Shown in pieces: positions 45,994 to 54,872 of a stretch of 64,000 bases of DNA. Made by a program: the position numbers and the translations under genes. The stretch is from the NCBI GenBank assembly GCA_023443125.1, contig JAEZVO010000071.1, positions 14,899 through 78,898 of the forward strand, read 5' to 3'. Below the pieces are notes generated by a model that searched no databases, was not told where the DNA came from, and saw nothing but the letters and a program-made list of their open reading frames with translations. Source of the DNA: Actinomycetes bacterium (GTDB taxonomy: Bacteria; Actinomycetota; Actinomycetes; Propionibacteriales; Propionibacteriaceae). Position 1 is the first letter of the stretch; each line of letters starts with the position of its first letter.

Positions 45994-47000
45994 TGCTTGC
46001 CCTCCAACTTCTTCTGTTCCGCTTTGATGCTGGCCAGGTATGCCTTCTCGACTTCACTTGGCTTCGCGTCGAGGACAGCTCGGTACTTGTCGTACTCGGT
46101 GAGGGCTTTCGCGTCGTCTTGTGAGCGCGAGATGCTTCCCGCGTCGCTGAGTACAGGCGCATCCATGGCTGTGAGCAACTTGTCGAGGTGCCCCACCCAG
46201 TCCTTCATGTAGGTGGGTTCATGTCGTTGGGCACGGAACTCTGCCGCCTCGAAGTACGCGGAGACGAGCGATCCGAGTTGCTTCAGCTCAAACTCGTTGA
46301 GGTAGTTTTTCGCGACGGTGACGTCTGATTTGCGGGGCAGGGAACCACGGAACGAGGTCAGGCCCATGTTGGGCTTCCTCGCGTCGGCGCGTTCGGCCAC
46401 GACCTCGGGTGCGGTGTGGCCGTGGGCGCCGAAGTGGAGTTTGTTTTGGACTGCCTTGAAGAACTCGCGGGCTTCTATCGAGTGGGGGTCGTAGTCGACG
46501 CTGGTGGCGAAGAGATCGAGCACCTGACGGTACATCGCCTTCTCAGATGAGCGGATTTCGCGGATGCGCTCGAGGAGTTCGCGCCAGTAGGTGCCGCCGC
46601 CCAGATTCTGGAGCTTCTCGTCGTCCAAAGTGAAGCCCTTGACCAGGTACTCGCGCAGCCGCTCCGTCGCCCAGATACGGAACCTTGTCGCGAGCACGCT
46701 CTTGACCCGGTATCCGACCGAGATGATGGCGTCGAGGTTGTAGAACGGCATCGTTCGTGTGACTTGACGGGCACCCTCCTGACGAACCTGTCGGAAATCC
46801 CGACAGGTTGCCTCGGGTGCAAGCTCGCCTTCGTCGTAGATGTTTCGGATGTGCTCGATCACGTTGGTTCGCGACGTCTGGAATAGGTCCGCGATCTGCT
46901 GTTGGGAGAGCCACAGCGTCTCGTCGACGAGTTGTACCTCAACGGCGGGCATCCCGTCGTCACGTTGGTAGACGAGAATCTCGCCTTTGGGACCGCTCAT
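45990..47000 (-). CDS. RhuM-family protein
   Basis: A 336-residue RhuM-type (virulence RhuM family) protein. The N-terminal half has a DNA-binding-like start (EVQLVDETLWLSQQQIADLFQTSRTNV, split by position), then FYNLDAIISVGYRVKS and RFRIWATERLREYLVKGFTL, all typical of the family. The C-terminal half is helical. RhuM genes recur inside Type I restriction loci; their role is not established. It overlaps mrr upstream and hsdS downstream, four bases each. Confidence 0.88.
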   Translation of the reverse strand: MSGPKGEILVYQRDDGMPAVEVQLVDETLWLSQQQIADLFQTSRTNVIEHIRNIYDEGELAPEATCRDFRQVRQEGARQVTRTMPFYNLDAIISVGYRVKSVLATRFRIWATERLREYLVKGFTLDDEKLQNLGGGTYWRELLERIREIRSSEKAMYRQVLDLFATSVDYDPHSIEAREFFKAVQNKLHFGAHGHTAPEVVAERADARKPNMGLTSFRGSLPRKSDVTVAKNYLNEFELKQLGSLVSAYFEAAEFRAQRHEPTYMKDWVGHLDKLLTAMDAPVLSDAGSISRSQDDAKALTEYDKYRAVLDAKPSEVEKAYLASIKAEQKKLEGKQ

Positions 47001-47926
47001 GCGAAGAAGTCCTCGTCGATTTCCACCACATGGTAGGTGTCTTTCACTTGCACGCCTACACCGAACCGAATCATGAGTTCCGAAAGACGTGCGCCGTCGA
47101 TCAGGATGATTCGGGTTGGGATATTCCGAGCATACTGTTTGGCGCCATCCGAGAATTGGCTCGTCGTGATGAAGACGCCGCTGTCTGCTTTACCGCTGAG
47201 GGCTCCGACAAAACCCTGGACGTCCGGGCGCTGCACGACGTTGGAGCTGGCGTACCGTTTTGCCTGAATGTAGACGCGGTTAATACCGAGTACGTCTTGG
47301 TCGATGACACCGTCGATGCCGCCGTCATTGGTGAGTTGCGTGACATAGCCAGCACCGCCTGCACCGCCATAACCCATGGCAAGCAGCAGATCCATGACTG
47401 CCTGTTCGAAGAAGGCGGGATCCTTTCCTTGCAGACGGCGGAGGAGCTCGGCAGCAACGTCGTCCGTGATGCGTGCAATGCCTTCCTGCACCTGCTCGAT
47501 GGGGGTCATCTCCTCGGCCTCCCGGGCAGCGGCGTTATCAGGCCTGCTGGCTCGGGGACCTGTGGAACGGTAAGGCCTGAGAATCGATGCGGGGTCGTCG
47601 CCCAGCTCGCGAAGCTCGCGTTCGGTTGCGCCGTTGGGGAAGGTGCGCAGTACCGTACGTCCGGCGTCGGTGATGACGTAGTGCCCCCGCGATGGACGAT
47701 CCAGAGCACCGACGTTGGTGAGAAAAGAGACGGCCCAACCAATCCTGTTGATATACGTGAGCTTGCCGCTGGAGGGGAGTCTCTTCGCACGCTGTTCAGG
47801 GCTGAGGGATACCGAGTCGGCCACTAGCGGCTCGAATTCACGCCGATGCCGAACGATGCCGTCGCTCATGACCCGCAGCGTTGGAATCAGGAACTGCTGC
47901 CAATTGGGCATATTTGACATGCTCAT
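46997..47926 (-). CDS. mrr: Mrr-like restriction endonuclease
   Basis: A 309-residue Mrr-type (Type IV) nuclease. The N-terminal Mrr_N domain starts NWQQFLIPTLRVMSDG. The C-terminal PD-(D/E)xK catalytic domain shows GGIDGVIDQDVLGINRVYIQAKRY, with Asp and QxK metal residues, followed by GFVGALSGKADSGVFITTSQF. Mrr enzymes cut methylated DNA, yet this one is embedded between hsdM and rhuM with four-base overlaps, so it must tolerate the HsdM methylation pattern or be regulated with it. Confidence 0.9.
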   Translation of the reverse strand: MSMSNMPNWQQFLIPTLRVMSDGIVRHRREFEPLVADSVSLSPEQRAKRLPSSGKLTYINRIGWAVSFLTNVGALDRPSRGHYVITDAGRTVLRTFPNGATERELRELGDDPASILRPYRSTGPRASRPDNAAAREAEEMTPIEQVQEGIARITDDVAAELLRRLQGKDPAFFEQAVMDLLLAMGYGGAGGAGYVTQLTNDGGIDGVIDQDVLGINRVYIQAKRYASSNVVQRPDVQGFVGALSGKADSGVFITTSQFSDGAKQYARNIPTRIILIDGARLSELMIRFGVGVQVKDTYHVVEIDEDFFA

Positions 47927-49488
47927 TCCCCTTCCAGGTCAGCAACAATCGCGTCAATGGCCGTGCGCAGTTCCTGCTGGCGCGCGACGATGCGCTTGAT
48001 CTCTGCATTGAGCTCCGCGATGTCGATCTCTTCGCGGGTGTCTTCTTTCTCTACATACGACGACACCGAAAGGTTGTATTCGTTCTCGCCAATGTTCTCG
48101 TTGGGCACCAATGCAGCGACGTAGTCGATGGGCTCGCGGGCGGCGAAGGCGTCGAGGATGGCCTGGCGGTTCTCGTCGGTGAGTTTGTTCTTATTGCCGC
48201 TGCGCTGGAACTGCACTGAAGCGTCGATGAAGAGCACCGAGTTATCCGGCTTCGATTTCTTGAGGACAATGATGCAGGTGGCGATGGTGGTGCCGAAGAA
48301 GAGGTCTGGCGGGAGCTGGATGACGCTGTGGATGTAGTTGTTGTCGACGAGATACTTGCGGATTTTGCGCTCCGCCCCGCCCCTGTACAGCACCCCGGGA
48401 AATTCGACTATGGCAGCCGTGCCGTCGACAGCCAGCCAGGACAGAATGTGCATGGTGAACGCCAAGTCTGCCTTTGACTTCGGCGCCAACACACCCGCCG
48501 GGGAAAACCGAGGATCATTGATGAGCAGGGGGCTTGCGTCGCCATCCCACCGGATGGAATACGGCGGGTTGGAGACGATGGCCTCGAACGGCTCGTCGTC
48601 CCAGTGGGCCGGATCGGTGAGCGTATCCCCGTGCGCGATGCTGAATTGTTCGTAGTTGATGTCGTGCAAGAACATGTTGATGCGCGCGAGGTTGTACGTC
48701 GTGAGGTTAATCTCTTGCCCGAAGAACCCCTGACGAACGTTCTCTTTGCCCAACACCTTCGCGAACTTCAGCAGCAGCGAACCCGAGCCCACCGCCGGGT
48801 CGTACACCTTGTTGACCTCCGTTTTACCGTGCACGGTGATGCGCGCCAGGAGTTCGGAGACTTCCTGGGGCGTGTAGTACTCGCCGCCCGATTTGCCAGC
48901 CTGCGAGGCATACATCTGCATGAGGTACTCGTAGGCGTCGCCGAAGAGGTCAATCGAGTTGTCTTCGTAGTTGCCGAGCGGGAGATCTCCAATGGCGTCG
49001 AGTAGCCTCACCAACTTGGCATTGCGCTTGGCGACGGTGGGGCCCAGCCTGGTGCTGTTCACATCGAGATCATCGAATAGGCCCTTCAGATCGCCTTCGG
49101 AATCGGTGCCGATGGCCGAGCCTTCGATATTCGAGAACACGCGTGCGAGGGTCTCATTCAAGTTCAGATCTTGGGGAGCGCGAAGCCGCACGTTGTGGAA
49201 GAGTTCCGACGGGAAAATATAGAAGCCCTTCTCCTGGACGGTAGCTTCTCGCCCGTACTCTGCCTGAGAATCAGGTAAGAGCGCGTAATCGAAGGTGGGA
49301 TTACCGGCTGCTCGCTCGCCGCGGTTGATATACGCGGTGAGGTTTTCGGAGATGAAGCGGTAGAAGAGCATACCAAGCACATAGGCTTTGAAATCCCACC
49401 CGTCGACGGAGCCGCGCAGATCATTGGCGATGCGCCAAATGGTTTTGTGCAGCTCCGCGCGCTGCGCTTCTTTCGTCGTGGGGGACAT
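47923..49488 (-). CDS. hsdM: Type I restriction methyltransferase subunit
   Basis: A 521-residue N6-adenine methyltransferase subunit. The SAM-binding motif is VYDPAVGSGSLLLKFAKVLG, the catalytic motif is NPPY (AIVSNPPYSIRWDGD), and the N-terminal HsdM_N region (TIWRIANDLRGSVDGWDFKA) is present. It is the first gene of the defence operon. GGAG lies a few bases before the ATG. The stop overlaps mrr by four bases. Needs two HsdM and one HsdS for methylation. Confidence 0.95.
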   Translation of the reverse strand: MSPTTKEAQRAELHKTIWRIANDLRGSVDGWDFKAYVLGMLFYRFISENLTAYINRGERAAGNPTFDYALLPDSQAEYGREATVQEKGFYIFPSELFHNVRLRAPQDLNLNETLARVFSNIEGSAIGTDSEGDLKGLFDDLDVNSTRLGPTVAKRNAKLVRLLDAIGDLPLGNYEDNSIDLFGDAYEYLMQMYASQAGKSGGEYYTPQEVSELLARITVHGKTEVNKVYDPAVGSGSLLLKFAKVLGKENVRQGFFGQEINLTTYNLARINMFLHDINYEQFSIAHGDTLTDPAHWDDEPFEAIVSNPPYSIRWDGDASPLLINDPRFSPAGVLAPKSKADLAFTMHILSWLAVDGTAAIVEFPGVLYRGGAERKIRKYLVDNNYIHSVIQLPPDLFFGTTIATCIIVLKKSKPDNSVLFIDASVQFQRSGNKNKLTDENRQAILDAFAAREPIDYVAALVPNENIGENEYNLSVSSYVEKEDTREEIDIAELNAEIKRIVARQQELRTAIDAIVADLEGE

Positions 49489-49538
49489 GGCTTCTCCTTC
49501 AAACCGCGTAGCCCCAACCTAGCGAAGCCCACTGACAA

Positions 49539-49554
49539 AATCTCGTGGGAGATT
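49539..49554. promoter_or_regulatory. Inverted repeat upstream of hsdM
   Basis: AATCTC and GAGATT with a four-base spacer lie 51 bases before the hsdM start, between hsdM and the HTH gene. Size and position fit an operator for the defence operon, perhaps bound by the product of the gene at 49698. No clear -35/-10 pair could be assigned. Confidence 0.45.
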
Positions 49555-49697
49555 GTGTTGTGCCCGCATGGAATTGCGTACGCGGCTGCATCAACGGCGA
49601 GGGAGATCACGTTGGAAAAGTCGCAGCGGTGTAGTTGGCGCAGTCCGGCTTCCGATGTGTGCATGGAGCCTAGGGCACTCGTGCCACCACCTGCAGT

Positions 49698-50321
49698 TCA
49701 AGTGTGGTTTGCTCTGCATTCGGCCTGGCAGCGCAAGGCGGCTTCGGGGATCGCGAGTTTGTACACCGAGTTCACCTGACGTCGCCCTCCTCCATTGGCC
49801 CCGCTCCGGTAGCCGCGGATGCGGGTGAGCAACCCCGCACCTTCCAATTCCTCGAGAGCGCGAAACACGGTGCGTCGACCAGTAGATGCCATTTCCATGA
49901 GGGTCGCAACTCTCGGGGATGCCTCACCCTGATCGTTGGAGAGAGCAGCCAATGCGACTAGGAGAAGCTTGTGCGTCGGATTACTTATGCGGGTACTCAG
50001 CGCCCAAGTCACTGGCCCAAGGTCCGCATCATACGCATCAGCCACGGGCCGCTCGCAGCTGGCGTCTTCGTTAGCCGTGGGGGTGTCACGTTCAGCGAGC
50101 TGACGAAGGATCGCCGGCTGGATCTCCCTGCCAGCGCCGAGGGCGAGGTAGTAGGCAAGCGTGTCGGACAACGACAGCCCAAGTTCCTTGCCACGATCGC
50201 GGAAAAACTGTTCGTCTTCAGGTAAAAGTCGCACCGTGGTTCTGGTGCGCATCACCCCATCGCGAATGGGTGCGCCAGGCTTAGAGCGGGGGTGGTCAGG
50301 GGCTAACTTGGAAGCGCTCAT
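49698..50321 (-). CDS. Putative DNA-binding protein (RHH-like plus winged-helix)
   Basis: A 207-residue protein. Residues about 22-65 resemble a ribbon-helix-helix start (MRTRTTVRLLPEDEQFFRDR). Residues about 105-190 form a winged-helix like plasmid replication initiators or replisome organisers (STRISNPTHKLLLVALAALS, ASTGRRTVFRALEELEGAGLL). It lies directly upstream of the restriction operon on the same strand and may regulate it, or be a remnant of an integrated element. Both are inference. Confidence 0.6.
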   Translation of the reverse strand: MSASKLAPDHPRSKPGAPIRDGVMRTRTTVRLLPEDEQFFRDRGKELGLSLSDTLAYYLALGAGREIQPAILRQLAERDTPTANEDASCERPVADAYDADLGPVTWALSTRISNPTHKLLLVALAALSNDQGEASPRVATLMEMASTGRRTVFRALEELEGAGLLTRIRGYRSGANGGGRRQVNSVYKLAIPEAALRCQAECRANHT

Positions 50322-50465
50322 TAGCGTATCCAGTGCTTATACATGAGAGTGCGCCTGTCCTCTCGTTGGGTCGCTGTGCAAGCAGAAATCGCTGGACGGG
50401 CGAGTAATTGAGCTTGTGCTGCTCGACAGCCTGGACCATCGAGCTGCACAGTCCGGCTTAACGAA

Positions 50466-50960
50466 TCAGAGCGCAGCGAGGGCCGCGTCGTAATCCGGCT
50501 CGTCGGTGGTCTCGGCCACCTGCTGGGTGTAAACGACCGTGCCCTCACCGTCGAGCACGACCACCGAGCGGGAGTAGAGGCCTTCGAGCGGGCCGGACGT
50601 GAAGGTCACGCCGTAGTCAGAGCCGAAAGAGGAACGGAAGCCCGACGCCACGATGGCGTTCTCGATGCCCTCGGCGCCGCAGAAACGAGCCTGCGCGAAG
50701 GGGAGATCCATCGACACGTTGAGCACGACGGTGCCCTCCAGACCCGTTGCCTTCTCGTTGAAGGTGCGGACGCTCTGGGCGCACACGCCGGTGTCCAGTG
50801 AGGGGAAGATGTTGAGCACGATCTTCTTGCCGGCGAAGTCAGCCAGCGTGACGGGGGAGAGATCCGAGCCAACAAGATCGAAGCTGGGAGCCTTCGAACC
50901 CACAGCGGGGAGCTCACCAATAGTGGTGACGGGGGAATCCTTGAATGTGATGTCTGCCAT
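50466..50960 (-). CDS. tpx: Thiol peroxidase
   Basis: A 164-residue atypical 2-Cys peroxiredoxin. The peroxidatic Cys is in FPSLDTGVCAQSVRTFN and the resolving Cys in FAQARFCGAEG, the spacing expected of Tpx. It reduces hydrogen and alkyl peroxides using thioredoxin. AAGGATCGAGAT precedes the ATG. Confidence 0.95.
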   Translation of the reverse strand: MADITFKDSPVTTIGELPAVGSKAPSFDLVGSDLSPVTLADFAGKKIVLNIFPSLDTGVCAQSVRTFNEKATGLEGTVVLNVSMDLPFAQARFCGAEGIENAIVASGFRSSFGSDYGVTFTSGPLEGLYSRSVVVLDGEGTVVYTQQVAETTDEPDYDAALAAL

Positions 50961-51092
50961 ATCTCGATCCTTGCCAACGACGGCCCGAGATTCAATACCT
51001 CATGCCGCAGCCAACAGCGAACACTGCGGGCGTGTGCGGCAGAACCGTCAAAGTTCACCTTCTGTTCAGCAGAAGGTGATGAACTAAGCCTT

Positions 51093-52028
51093 ATGAGCCG
51101 TAACCAAAACCTGCGCGAGTACATCGACCAGATGCGCGACGAGGGATACACCGTCGCGGACGTGCACGGGGAAGATCCGTACCTCATCGACCCCCTGGGC
51201 AACGCCGTGGAAACCTGGCGCGACCGCTACCCGTACGACGATCTCCTCGGCCGAACCGAGTACGAGAAAGAAAAACGAGAGCTCCAAATTGAGCTGCTGA
51301 AGTTCCAGTACTCAGCGCAAGATCACGGCACCAAACACATCATCATCTTCGAGGGCCGCGACGCAGCGGGCAAGGGCGGCGCGATCAAGCGCTTCACCGA
51401 ACACCTGAACCCCCGCACAGCTCGCGTCGTCGCGCTCAACAAGCCGACGGAGCGCGAGCAAGGCCAGTGGTACTTTCAGCGCTACGTCGAACATCTCCCG
51501 ACGGCAGGCGAGATCGTGCTCTTCGACCGGTCCTGGTACAACCGCGCCGGCGTCGAACGCGTGATGGGCTTTTGCACCGACGAGGAATACAACATCTTCA
51601 TCCACCAGGCGCCCATCTTCGAAGAGATGCTGATCGAATCCGGCATCACCGTCACGAAGCTCTGGTTCTCAGTCACACAGCGCGAGCAGCGCACCCGCTT
51701 CGCCATCCGCCAGATCGACCCGGTGCGCCAGTGGAAGCTATCCCCGATGGACCTCGAATCCCTGGGCCGCTGGGACGACTACACCGCGGCAAAGTCGGCC
51801 ATGCTGAAGCACACCGACACCGTGCTGGCGCCGTGGTACCGCATCAAGTCCAACGACAAGAAGCGCGCCCGCCTGAACGCGATGCGCCTGTTCCTGGACC
51901 TTCACGACTACGACGGCAAGGACCCGTCGAAGATCAAACCGACCGACCCGCTCATCGTCACGCGTGGCCGTCATAACCACGCGGACAAGTCAGACCCCAT
52001 TCACGAGGGCCGCGAAGACACCGACTAG
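51093..52028 (+). CDS. ppk2: Polyphosphate kinase 2 family protein
   Basis: A 311-residue class I PPK2, transferring phosphate between polyphosphate and nucleoside diphosphates. Walker [10 protein letters not shown] is at residues 88-96, the lid-type RERGxWY-like segment appears as [13 protein letters not shown], and the Walker B region is [19 protein letters not shown]. With PPK1 and the pst genes, the window encodes phosphate uptake plus both polyphosphate kinases. The ribosome site is weak. Confidence 0.92.
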   Translation: MSRNQNLREYIDQMRDEGYTVADVHGEDPYLIDPLGNAVETWRDRYPYDDLLGRTEYEKEKRELQIELLKFQYSAQDHGTKHIIIFEGRDAAGKGGAIKRFTEHLNPRTARVVALNKPTEREQGQWYFQRYVEHLPTAGEIVLFDRSWYNRAGVERVMGFCTDEEYNIFIHQAPIFEEMLIESGITVTKLWFSVTQREQRTRFAIRQIDPVRQWKLSPMDLESLGRWDDYTAAKSAMLKHTDTVLAPWYRIKSNDKKRARLNAMRLFLDLHDYDGKDPSKIKPTDPLIVTRGRHNHADKSDPIHEGREDTD

Positions 52029-52050
52029 CTGGGAGTGGGATGATCGCCTC

Positions 52051-52911
52051 GTGCAGAAGGTCATCTTGTTCTACAAATTCACGCCACTGCCAGACCCGGA
52101 GGCGATCAAGCACTGGCAGCTTGCGCTCGCCGGCTCGCTCGGCCTGCGAGGCCGCGTCATCGTCTCTCCGCACGGCATCAACGGCACGCTCGGCGGTGAC
52201 CTCGACGCGCTGAAGCGGTACGTGCGCCTGCTGCGCGACTACCCCGGATTCAAGGGCACCGACATCAAATGGTCCGACGGCAGCGCCGACGATTTTCCTC
52301 GCCTCAGCGTCAAGGCGCGCTCGGAGATCGTCACCTTCGGCGTCCCCGACGAGATTCGCGTCGACGAGGACGGCGTCGTCGACGGCGGAATCCACCTCAA
52401 GCCACACGAGCTGCACGAGCTCGTCGAAGCCAAGCCGGACACCGTCTTCTTCGACGGCCGCAACACCTACGAAGCCGGCGTGGGACGCTTCAAGAACGCC
52501 ATCATCCCCGATGTCACCACCACCCGCGACTTCGTCGGAGAGCTGGACTCCGGCAAGTACGACCACCTCAAAGACAAACCCGTCGTCACCTACTGCACCG
52601 GCGGAATCCGCTGCGAGGTGCTCTCATCGCTCATGAAGCATCGTGGCTTCGAAGAGGTCTACCAGCTCGACGGTGGCATCGTCCGCTACGGGGAAGAGTT
52701 CGGCAACGACGGACTCTGGGAAGGCTCGCTCTACGTCTTCGACCGCCGCGGCGTCGTCGATTTCGACGAGGGTGCCGCCGTCGTCGGTGTGTGTTCGGTG
52801 TGCGGCAAGCCGACGAAGCACGTCGGGGATTGCGCGGACGTTTCCTGCACCGAGCAGATGGTGGCCTGCCCTGAGTGTGTGCCGCATTGCGCGGCGCACA
52901 CCCCGAGTTAA
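52051..52911 (+). CDS. trhO: tRNA uridine(34) hydroxylase TrhO (rhodanese-like)
   Basis: A 286-residue YceA/TrhO protein, which makes 5-hydroxyuridine at the tRNA wobble position using oxygen. The N-terminal acylphosphatase-like domain includes [16 protein letters not shown]; the rhodanese domain has the active Cys in [10 protein letters not shown]. The C-terminal Cys-rich part (CSVCGKP...CPECVPHC) may bind zinc. The GTG at 52051 starts the family's conserved region; the longer frame overlapping ppk2 is rejected. Its stop shares TTAA with the convergent gene. Confidence 0.9.
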   Translation: MQKVILFYKFTPLPDPEAIKHWQLALAGSLGLRGRVIVSPHGINGTLGGDLDALKRYVRLLRDYPGFKGTDIKWSDGSADDFPRLSVKARSEIVTFGVPDEIRVDEDGVVDGGIHLKPHELHELVEAKPDTVFFDGRNTYEAGVGRFKNAIIPDVTTTRDFVGELDSGKYDHLKDKPVVTYCTGGIRCEVLSSLMKHRGFEEVYQLDGGIVRYGEEFGNDGLWEGSLYVFDRRGVVDFDEGAAVVGVCSVCGKPTKHVGDCADVSCTEQMVACPECVPHCAAHTPS

Positions 52912-53561
52912 GCCGACGGCGACCGTTCTTCGTCGCCCGGCTGCAGCGCGGGGAGCTTGCGGTCCACCAGCCACATCGCGGCGGCGAAGACGAAGAAGAA
53001 CACGAGGATCGCCACGATGTAGAGAATCACCCCGGCGCCGAGGGTGTCGACGTCGAGGATGGTGTACGGGTACCAGTGCACGATGGCGCCGCGGACGAGG
53101 GTCACCACCAGCCACACGATGGGGATGATCGTGGCCCAGCCGATGCGGCGCCAGGTGGTGTGCCGGGGCCCGAACGCCAGCCACATGATGGGGGTGAGGA
53201 TGGGCGTCAGGATATGCACGAAAAAGTTGTTGACGCCAGAAAGCCCCGCGTGCCCGCCGGTATCGAGCAACAGGTTGAACACGATGCCGGTGATCACGAT
53301 GCAGACGGTGGCTGTGATGCGGATGACGTGCCAACTTCGCGCCCAGTCGCGGCGGAACACCAAATCAAGTGCGGATACGGCGACCAGCAGGTTCGACATG
53401 AAGGTGAAGAATCTCAGTTGCGTGAATGGCGTCACCACGAGGCCGAAGAGGAACCCGCCGACGCCGGGGGAACCCTCCCAGCCGATGATCCACGATGTGA
53501 TGATTCCGGTCAGGGCGCACAGGGCGAGCACCGCGCAAGCCGCGCGGGGTAGAACATGCAT
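52908..53561 (-). CDS. Pr6Pr-type membrane protein
   Basis: A 217-residue protein of about six membrane helices, with [19 protein letters not shown] and [20 protein letters not shown] typical of the Pr6Pr/FAR-17a-AIG1-like family. Function is unknown in bacteria. A -10-like TAGGAT ends seven bases before the ATG (leaderless). It converges on trhO with overlapping stops. A MITE-like element lies 46 bases upstream of its start. Confidence 0.8.
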   Translation of the reverse strand: MHVLPRAACAVLALCALTGIITSWIIGWEGSPGVGGFLFGLVVTPFTQLRFFTFMSNLLVAVSALDLVFRRDWARSWHVIRITATVCIVITGIVFNLLLDTGGHAGLSGVNNFFVHILTPILTPIMWLAFGPRHTTWRRIGWATIIPIVWLVVTLVRGAIVHWYPYTILDVDTLGAGVILYIVAILVFFFVFAAAMWLVDRKLPALQPGDEERSPSA

Positions 53562-53606
53562 GGCGGAGATCCTAGGGGATCAGCCGCGCAGCGGGACTGC
53601 GTCGAT

Positions 53607-53682
53607 GACCGTTATCCTCCACGTCTGCAAAAAATCGTCTCAGCGAGGGGGTCGCGAGCTTCTCGTGGAGGATAACGGTCAA
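53607..53682 (+). mobile_element. MITE-like 76-bp palindromic element, copy 1
   Basis: Perfect 18-bp terminal inverted repeats (TGACCGTTATCCTCCACG and complement) enclose a 40-bp interior with CTGCAAAAAATCG. It has the same length as copy 2 at 54783-54858 and lies in opposite orientation to it; the interior is also largely conserved between copies. No coding capacity. It is taken as a non-autonomous or REP-type element. Confidence 0.8.
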
Positions 53683-53711
53683 CTTTCGCAGGTGCCCGTG
53701 CCGCCGTCGGC

Positions 53712-54092
53712 CTACAGCCTCACAAGCGCGTAGGCGATGCCCGCGAACGTGCAGGCCCAGAGCACGCTGGCGAACGTGCCGATGATGAACACCTCGCCGA
53801 GCCGGGGGTCGTCGCCGTTGCGCAGTTCGGGATAGCGCCCCAAACCCTTGACGGCAAGGATAAATGCGAGGCCGGCTGGGAAGCCCGCGACGATGCACGC
53901 GTAGGTGGCGGCGCGCTCCAACATGCCGATCCAGCGGCCGCCCGGCAGCCCGTGCCAGGTATCGAGGATCATCGGATCAGGGTTCGGTTGGGGCGGGTTG
54001 ATGTGACGCAGTAGCGCCCGTATCACCGGGTTTGCGAACACCGCCAGGAGACCACAGCCAGCGATGATCAGCGCCTGCAGCAGTACGTGCAT
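53712..54092 (-). CDS. Small membrane protein divergent from satD
   Basis: A 126-residue protein with about three membrane helices: LLQALIIAGCGLLAVFANPV, TYACIVAGFPAGLAFILAVK and FIIGTFASVLWACTFAGIAYAL. No catalytic motif. Its start is 36 bases from the satD start in the opposite direction, and both genes sit between the two MITE-like elements. A functional pair with SatD is plausible. Confidence 0.7.
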   Translation of the reverse strand: MHVLLQALIIAGCGLLAVFANPVIRALLRHINPPQPNPDPMILDTWHGLPGGRWIGMLERAATYACIVAGFPAGLAFILAVKGLGRYPELRNGDDPRLGEVFIIGTFASVLWACTFAGIAYALVRL

Positions 54093-54128
54093 GGATCCCC
54101 TTCAAAGCGGTTAAGCTATTATCTTCAC

Positions 54129-54785
54129 ATGGAAGAAATGCAGGTTTTTTCTACATGTGCAGCGGTGGTGGCGGACATCGTCAGCTCTCGCGCATCGGAT
54201 CGCGGGCAATCCCACATGCACGTGCTCGACGCCATCGCCCAAACCAACGCCAACATAGCCCAACTCGACCCGCTGCGTGTCACAGTGGGCGACGAAATCC
54301 AGGGCGTCTACGCCACTCTCGGCGATGCCTTCGCCGCCACGTTCACCCTCCGCAACCTGCTGGCAGGGCACGTCGACCTCCGTTTCGGCATCGCGGTGGG
54401 CGAGGTGCGGATCATCGACGCCGAGCGCGGGATTCAGGATGGTTCCGCCTGGATACTCGCGCGGGAAGCGATCGAGGCGGTGGAGCGGCAGTCGCATGAG
54501 CCCGGCCGACGGGGCCTCCGCACCGCTGTCCGCGACGACACACCTTCGGCGAATCCGCTCATAGAGCCGGCGGCGCAACTCGTCGACGCGCACCTCGCGG
54601 CGCTTGGCGCGGGGGCGCGGGCAACGTTCTCGGCGCTGTACGAGGGCTTGGACAACCAGCAGGCCGCTGAGCGCCTGGGGATCACCGCATCGGCGAACTC
54701 CCAGCGGGTGAACAACAACCAGCTTCGCCCGCTGCTCGCGATGGCGCAGGCGCTCACCGCGCTGGGGGGTGCCGACGAAAAGTGA
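54129..54785 (+). CDS. SatD-family protein
   Basis: A 218-residue SatD-type protein (family named from a streptococcal acid-tolerance locus; biochemistry unclear). The N-terminal part VVADIVSSRASDRG and VTVGDEIQGVYATL is typical. The C terminus has an HTH-like block (GLDNQQAAERLGITASANSQ). A -10 TATTAT ends six bases before the ATG at 54129, so the mRNA is probably leaderless. The stop codon lies at the edge of MITE-like copy 2. Confidence 0.78.
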   Translation: MEEMQVFSTCAAVVADIVSSRASDRGQSHMHVLDAIAQTNANIAQLDPLRVTVGDEIQGVYATLGDAFAATFTLRNLLAGHVDLRFGIAVGEVRIIDAERGIQDGSAWILAREAIEAVERQSHEPGRRGLRTAVRDDTPSANPLIEPAAQLVDAHLAALGAGARATFSALYEGLDNQQAAERLGITASANSQRVNNNQLRPLLAMAQALTALGGADEK

Positions 54786-54858
54786 CCGTTATCCTCCACG
54801 AGAAGCCGATGACCCCCTGCTTTCGGCGATTTTTTGCAGGCGTGGAGGAAAACGGTCA
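54783..54858 (-). mobile_element. MITE-like 76-bp palindromic element, copy 2
   Basis: Terminal inverted repeats of 18 bp with one mismatch enclose a 40-bp interior. Read on the minus strand it aligns end to end with copy 1, including CTGCAAAAAATCG and AGGGGGTC. It overlaps the last bases of the satD stop codon and lies between convergent satD and typA, where it may also act as a terminator. Confidence 0.8.
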
Positions 54859-54872
54859 AACGGGCGCTGCGT

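Noticed and set aside
53607..53682. Repeat copy 1 as a simple intrinsic terminator
   Set aside because: It would suit the gene at 53712, but the same 76-bp sequence, including its loop, recurs in inverted orientation at 54783, which points to a dispersed element; terminator activity may be secondary.
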